Positions 59,601 through 64,000 of a stretch of DNA of 64,000 nucleotides are shown here, in pieces. The DNA comes from Apoderus coryli (lineage: Eukaryota > Arthropoda > Insecta > Coleoptera > Attelabidae): positions 8,152,297 to 8,216,296 of the forward strand of contig OU452206.1 of NCBI GenBank assembly GCA_911728435.2, read 5' to 3'. Position numbers and translations under genes: made by a program. Numbering within the stretch: the stretch's first letter is position 1; every line of letters begins with the position of its first letter. The notes below the pieces were generated by a model. That model saw only the letters and a list, made by a program, of their open reading frames with translations. It had not been told where the DNA came from and did no database searches.

Positions 59601-62600
59601 TCATTTCTACTCTTATACTAAATTATAAATATCTTACCGCTAAATGTAGGTTTATCCAGTAAATTGATGGGATCGATTTCAGCTACTTGGAAAGGTAGAT
59701 ATTCTTCTATATTTTTCATCATTGTTGCTTGCCTTCTTGTTAATCGCCTTAATGATACATACATATCTGGACCAGCTGATAATTTTTCTTTCCTATCATC
59801 TTCTTCACTTGAACGTCTTTTATCTTCCTCCTCAATCGCAGGTAATGCACTTATAGATGCTGTTACGCTTCTTTGCCTACGTCTTTTCGATGTATTTCCG
59901 TCAAAAGTAGATTTGTTCGAGTCCAATGTGTCTAGATTATTTACACTTAAACTACGCGTCCGTCTCAACCCCACTGCCTTTTCCGGTGTTGGGAGTAAAT
60001 TCTTTAATGCATTATTTTCTTCTTTGGATCTAGTAATTTCTAACACATCACCCACGCTTTTTGCTTTCTTAGATGTTCTGCTTTTTTTAGTTAAATTAGA
60101 GGTAACCAACTCCTTCAAATTATCAACACTTTTAGCTCTATCGTGTCTCTTGCTAGCAGTTCCAGTATCAGCAACATCTTCAATTGGTTCAAAAACACTG
60201 CTGCTCATATCTAGAGTACTTGTTATGGATATATCAGTAGTATTTAAAATATCTCTTTCATTACTAACACTTTTTCTTCGCAAACTTCTGCGTCTACCAT
60301 TAGAGTTTGTACTGTCTACCTTAATCGTATCAGACGCATCTGCTTCCTTTAGTGATGAAGCATCATCAGGTTTTGTAACGGACATTTTTCTATCACTTTT
60401 GGAATAAGTATACTTGACAAGATTAACGACTAACTCTGGAGACGGAACAACTTCGCTATGAGGTATTTGTACACTTTTATTAAACATTCTTGTTTTAGGA
60501 ACAGCACTTTCGAATGAATCCACTGACTTGGCCCGTGTTCGTGAGTATGTTCTTCTAGCATCGGTAACGACTAATTTTGGAGTTTTAGGATCCAAAGTTT
60601 GTAATTCGACAACTTCCAGTTGCTTAGTGACTGATTTTGAACGTTGTCGGGAATATGTCCTTCTGGGCTGAGTTACAAATAATTTTGGAGTTTTAGGCGT
60701 CAGTGATTCTTTCGTTAATATAGCTTCAATTTTCTTAAGTGAAACAGAGTCTTCCTGTGAGTTTTCTCTACCAGTATTTTGTTTGACAGTACTTTGATCT
60801 GTTACTTTTGAGGTTTCAGCAACTTGATTTGGAGATTCTGATGTTGTTGCAAAACTAGTTCCACTATCACTTTGAAATGAACAATAATCTGTTTGTACAC
60901 TAGCATTTTTGGAAGTACTGTCATCATCAGTATTTGATTCATTAGCTTTTGATGTTATTAAAGCATCTCCATTTCCTTCTGTCATTTGTGCAATGTTTTC
61001 ATCAGTCAACTGTAATTGTGCACTTTCCATCTTTGCGTCTGTGTGTATTTCCGCGGCTAAAGTTACTTGAACACATTTGTTTTTCATATTTTCACTAGAA
61101 TCAGCATTTTTTTCATTTTGTGTTTCTGATAATTCGTAAATAGTTTCCGAATCAATTATTTCCGATTTTGATAATGGGTAAATACCTTCCTCCACTTCCA
61201 TCCCAACATCTTGCTCGAATGGTACTGTGGTTTCAACTAGAGTTTCATGGATTTCTTGTTCTGAAGCTAACATAACAGAATTAGTTTCATTATGCTCAGT
61301 AATGTTCTCTTGAATACTAGATTTTTCAGTTTCAGGAAACTCCAAAATAACATTTTGAGTAATGCCTTCTTCTACAATAACATCCAATTCATCGGTGAAA
61401 GTTTCATAGACACCGGTGTTTAAAACAGATTCCGTGTCGTCTTCTAAACACTCAAATTGGTCAGGTTCTTTTAACTCACAGCCTTCTTCTTCTTCTTCGT
61501 CATCCGAAATTACTTTAACATCGGAACAGTCTTCTGATTTTTTTTCCTGTTCGTCACTATCCTCTTCTTCAGAGTCAGATGTTTCACTCTTATCACTGCT
61601 TTTGCTTCCCGATTCTGAGCTACTATTAATTTCAATCACATCTTCATTAAGTTCTAAATTTTCAGCTTGATTCACAGTATTACCTAAATCAATTTCTTTA
61701 TTTTCGTCATCAGAAAGTTCCGCATATATATCATCTTCATTTGTAGTGTCCAATTGTAGATTCATTTCATCTTCTTCTTCGTTATTATGGCATTCGTATT
61801 CCCCTGCCGAAATATTTAAAGTGTCAACGGTACTCTCATTTAACATATTATTTTCATGTTGTTCCGAAATATTCACAATGTGGTTATGCTCATCTAAATC
61901 AGTACAACCTGTTGCAACTATTGTTTCCTCTTTATCAGTTTCAATATTGGCTTGAATCAGTTCCACAGGTGTACTACTTCGTTGTTCTGAAATATCCTCA
62001 GCATGTTTAGACTCATCTAACCTTGTTGCAACTATTGCTTCCTCTGTATCAATATTGGCTTGGCTCATTTCCATAGGAGTACTACTGTGCTTATCATTTA
62101 TTTCTGTTAACACTTTAGTGTAAGACATGTAACTTTCGGATTTACTGTAACTTGTTTGTTTGACTGATATATGTCCTGCCACCTCTGGTTGATCTAAAAT
62201 TGATCTACTAAGAGATTTACGTCTGACAATATTTATAATTTTAGAATCTGCAAGAGCTTCTCGAGAATCTGCAATAGATTCGCTGCTAGTATTTGATGTA
62301 ATATCAGGAGAATAATTTACAGAATCTGATGACAAATTCAAATCTATTGATGACAGACTACCATCTGAAATTTTTGGTTTTATAAGTTGTTTAGAAAATC
62401 TATTTGACTGATCGTTATTTTTATCATTATGTGAGCGTAATGAAGTATCGGTAAGGGAATCATCTGTACATGTCGTTTTTGAATCATCTGTTCGAGAGAC
62501 AAATATTTCAAAATCCATATTCTTTGTCTTAACGTCAGTTTGCTTCATAGATTCTGTTGTACTATTGAACGAAATACCATGGGACGACTTTAATGGGTTA

Positions 62601-64000
62601 GAAGAAAGATTTAAATCTATTGATGAATTTGTGGTGTCCTCCATTGTAGATGACACTTGAGTTAATCTTTCGTTGTCTCTATTTGCTGTTTTGGCTTTTA
62701 AAAGTACATTTCTCTCTAAGACCGCTCTAGATAATGATTTTCTAACACTTCTTCTAGGTGCAGGTGATCGTTGTGCTAGTTCTACAGAACCCGAAGTAGT
62801 TGAACTGCTAAGCGTATCTCTTGATTCCGATTTCTCTTCACTTTTAGCTCTAGATAAACGGGGGCTGGACCGTATTGGTGAACTTGATACCAAAGACCCT
62901 GTAACAAATAAATTGTTAAATTTTCATTGATTAATTAATTTAACTAAATATGTCAATCAAATTTGCTTTTCTCATTCTCAAGAATTTGTAGTAACAAGAT
63001 AAAATAATATATAAATTATGTATTAAATTGTGAACAGAATTAATTAAAAACAAATTGTTGACATTGACGAAACGTTTTTTTAGACATTGAATAAAATCTT
63101 CAATCATTGCACTCCAAATGTGATATTAAACATAAACTGGGACCGTTAGAGCACGTGTAGGTCTCCATAAAAATGTTAACATTTTATTTGTAATGAAATT
63201 CGACTAACGCTCGATGCACATTTTGAAACTTCCATGGACGTAATGGTAATGGAAGTAATTCATGCTGGTTAAATATTATTTTCACCCTTTTTAACCCCCC
63301 TGCACATCCTATATATATTCATTTCAAATCAACTACGAAAGCCATGTACACCTTAATTGTATATCAAAGTTTATTTTGGCCAAAATTCATTGGCAAGAGA
63401 AAAATTATTGAAATTTTTGAAGATGTAATCGATACATTACCTGTGGAAAGGAAGATTAAATGCAATGAAACTATCACTATCACTCTACAAACTGTTCACT
63501 CTTTTTTGAAAGTGGAACATGTTTCGGGATGTCTTAGATCCCATCATCAGTACCGATGAGATCTTATATCCTACAACTCCCTGGCCCTTGATTTCGATGG
63601 ATTAATGAACTCCTTCGAATGTACTGAACCTGGATAATTTTGCCAAAAGTTCTGAACTTTTGTCGTCATCCAGGTTATACCAGTTGCAGGTTCTGGTCCG
63701 ATAAATTCTCCCAGAACTTCTGCCTGGAAAACAGTAGCGTGGGAACTCAGACATTGGTTTTACCCCGTTAGTTCTAAACAAAATACTCAGTATTTGAGGT
63801 GATGACGCATTTTCATTAGTATAGCCTTTAAAATTTACACAATTTAAAAAATCTGCACAAGCTTATTTTATAAACTTACGTTTGTAACTGCGTCGTGACC
63901 TCGGTGACTGCAATAAAGGTGAAATTGCCTCTTTTGGTTCGTCTACATTGTTAGTTCCAACATTTTCTGTCGTTTGAATATCCACCAAAATATCTTTCTC
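53669..64000 (-). CDS. Large Ser-rich, acidic, probably nuclear/chromatin protein (C-terminal part; N-terminus beyond the window)
   Basis: Exons in gene order: 64000-63880 (continues upstream), 62898-59638, 55930-55729, 55621-55452, 53869-53778, 53722-53669. They join in frame to about 1300 codons and a stop. No enzymatic domain is recognised. The 3.26 kb exon is disordered-looking: an acidic block (SDSEEEDSDEQEKKSED, then SDDEEEEEG), and a basic Ser/Arg half with repeated units PKTPKLFVTQPRRTYSR, PKTPKLVVTDARRTYSR and the weaker PSPELVVNLVKYTYSK, plus RRKSLSRSIL, RRKSVSNERD and RRTRSLSVNN. These look like phosphorylation-prone S/T-P and RxxS sites. The C-terminus is strongly basic (TPKRTSKGRKRSQ, ERKTRAKKK). 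The composition recalls the C-terminal region of ELYS/AHCTF1-type nucleoporins or other chromosome-bound proteins, but this is a guess. The 3.7 kb intron between the exons at 59638 and 55930 holds a LINE split by two foldbacks. Confidence 0.85.
54715..55012 (+). repeat. Possible 3' end of a LINE with ATT tail
   Basis: A T-rich stretch ends with GGACAATAAACGCTATTACC and then ATT repeats, the look of a LINE 3' UTR with a polyadenylation-like AATAAA and simple-repeat tail. No coding part remains, so the call is tentative. It lies in an intron of the large Ser-rich gene. Confidence 0.35.
55021..55276. repeat. Short MITE with TACAGGGTG ends
   Basis: TATACAGGGTGATTCATAAC at the left and GAAGCACCCTGTACAG at the right form inverted termini about 255 bp apart. 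Confidence 0.6.
56840..56880 (-). ncRNA. Hammerhead ribozyme motif, best-preserved foldback copy
   Basis: Stem I ACCA/TGGT, CTGATGA, bulged T, perfect stem II GCAGC/GCTGC with loop CCGGT, GAAA, ACATGT and the GTA triplet. Nothing in the core deviates. Confidence 0.88.
57310..57343 (+). ncRNA. Hammerhead ribozyme motif with collapsed stem II
   Basis: All core boxes and stems I and III match the site at 56840-56880, but stem II is reduced to GCAGCTGC, which leaves at most a 3 bp stem with a 2-nt loop. Confidence 0.75.
58934..58973 (-). ncRNA. Hammerhead ribozyme motif, intact core
   Basis: Stem I CCA/TGG, CTGATGA, bulged T, perfect stem II GAAGC/GCTTC with loop TAGTGA, GAAA, ACATGT and the GTT triplet (allowed by the NUH rule but usually slow). 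Confidence 0.85.
59014..59053 (+). ncRNA. Hammerhead ribozyme motif, intact core
   Basis: The inverted partner of the site at 58934-58973, with the same stem II and GTT triplet. Confidence 0.85.
63515..63553 (-). ncRNA. Hammerhead-like motif, stem I weak
   Basis: CTGATGA, bulged T, perfect stem II GGGAT/ATCCC, GAAA and ACATGTT are present. The flanks that should form stem I (GGTA and CCAC) pair poorly, and no foldback partner or tail was found. It is probably a decayed solo unit, in an intron of the large Ser-rich gene. Confidence 0.65.

Noticed and set aside
59664..60407. A 247-codon open frame on the plus strand
   Set aside because: It is antisense to the 3.26 kb coding exon of the large Ser-rich protein, whose Ser/Lys-rich codons leave the opposite strand open. 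It has no family signature.
61416..61670. Ser-rich plus-strand frame
   Set aside because: The shadow of the acidic Glu/Asp/Ser block of the minus-strand gene.
1..64000. CRISPR arrays, operons or bacterial islands
   Set aside because: No regularly spaced short direct repeats, no tightly packed co-directional genes; all host genes are spliced.

Overview
This is an AT-rich nuclear DNA window from an animal, almost certainly an insect. It holds spliced genes with GT/AG introns, a muscle Zasp-family gene, an insect-style ninjurin gene, and a dense load of decayed insect-type transposons (Tc1/mariner, pogo, Jockey/CR1-like LINEs, a Penelope-like element and many short foldback elements). Nothing in it is bacterial or plastid. 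I cannot fix the insect order from the sequence alone.

Host genes: (1) a PDZ + ZM muscle Z-disc protein (Zasp66-like, 8 coding exons, + strand, 3395-33327); (2) isovaleryl-CoA dehydrogenase (8 exons, - strand, 33920-38016), convergent with gene 1 so that the two 3' ends nearly touch; (3) a ninjurin (4 exons, - strand, 41364-48758); (4) the C-terminal ~1300 codons of a large, serine-rich, acidic, probably chromatin-associated protein (- strand, 53669 to beyond 64000), with one 3.26 kb exon. The exon-intron structures were rebuilt by hand; every junction assigned keeps the reading frame. The genes have no evident joint pathway.

Mobile DNA: a LINE fragment at the left edge (1-778); a Tc1-type element with intact ends but a dead transposase (879-2412); a Penelope-like retroelement remnant with reverse transcriptase and GIY-YIG endonuclease (6722-7965, -); further LINE remnants (8375-9905 -, 21373-22650 +, 56200-59290 +); a pogo transposase tail (15232-15900); mariner fragments (17578-17760 -, 29340-30215 +, 49221-50090 -); two ~1.1 kb foldbacks of one family (11911-12990, 25119-26254); and several short elements with ACAGGGTG-type ends.

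Most striking is a dispersed family of foldback elements carrying hammerhead self-cleaving ribozyme motifs. I find ten sites that keep at least the CTGA-type box, stem II and the GAAA/ACATGT box in full or with single defects, one further degenerate copy (51748-51778), and one separate canonical hammerhead (31329-31376). Typically two inverted units each carry one ribozyme, and one end of the pair has an extra 30-40 nt tail. Flanking direct repeats of 12-15 bp are visible for most of the copies. One copy is a palindrome with two 376 bp arms that appear identical. Two copies sit inside one LINE and one inside another transposon. The architecture (hammerhead, inverted repeats, one-sided tail, variable target duplications) matches what is known of Penelope-like element pseudo-LTRs and related retrozymes, but these copies have no coding region of their own.
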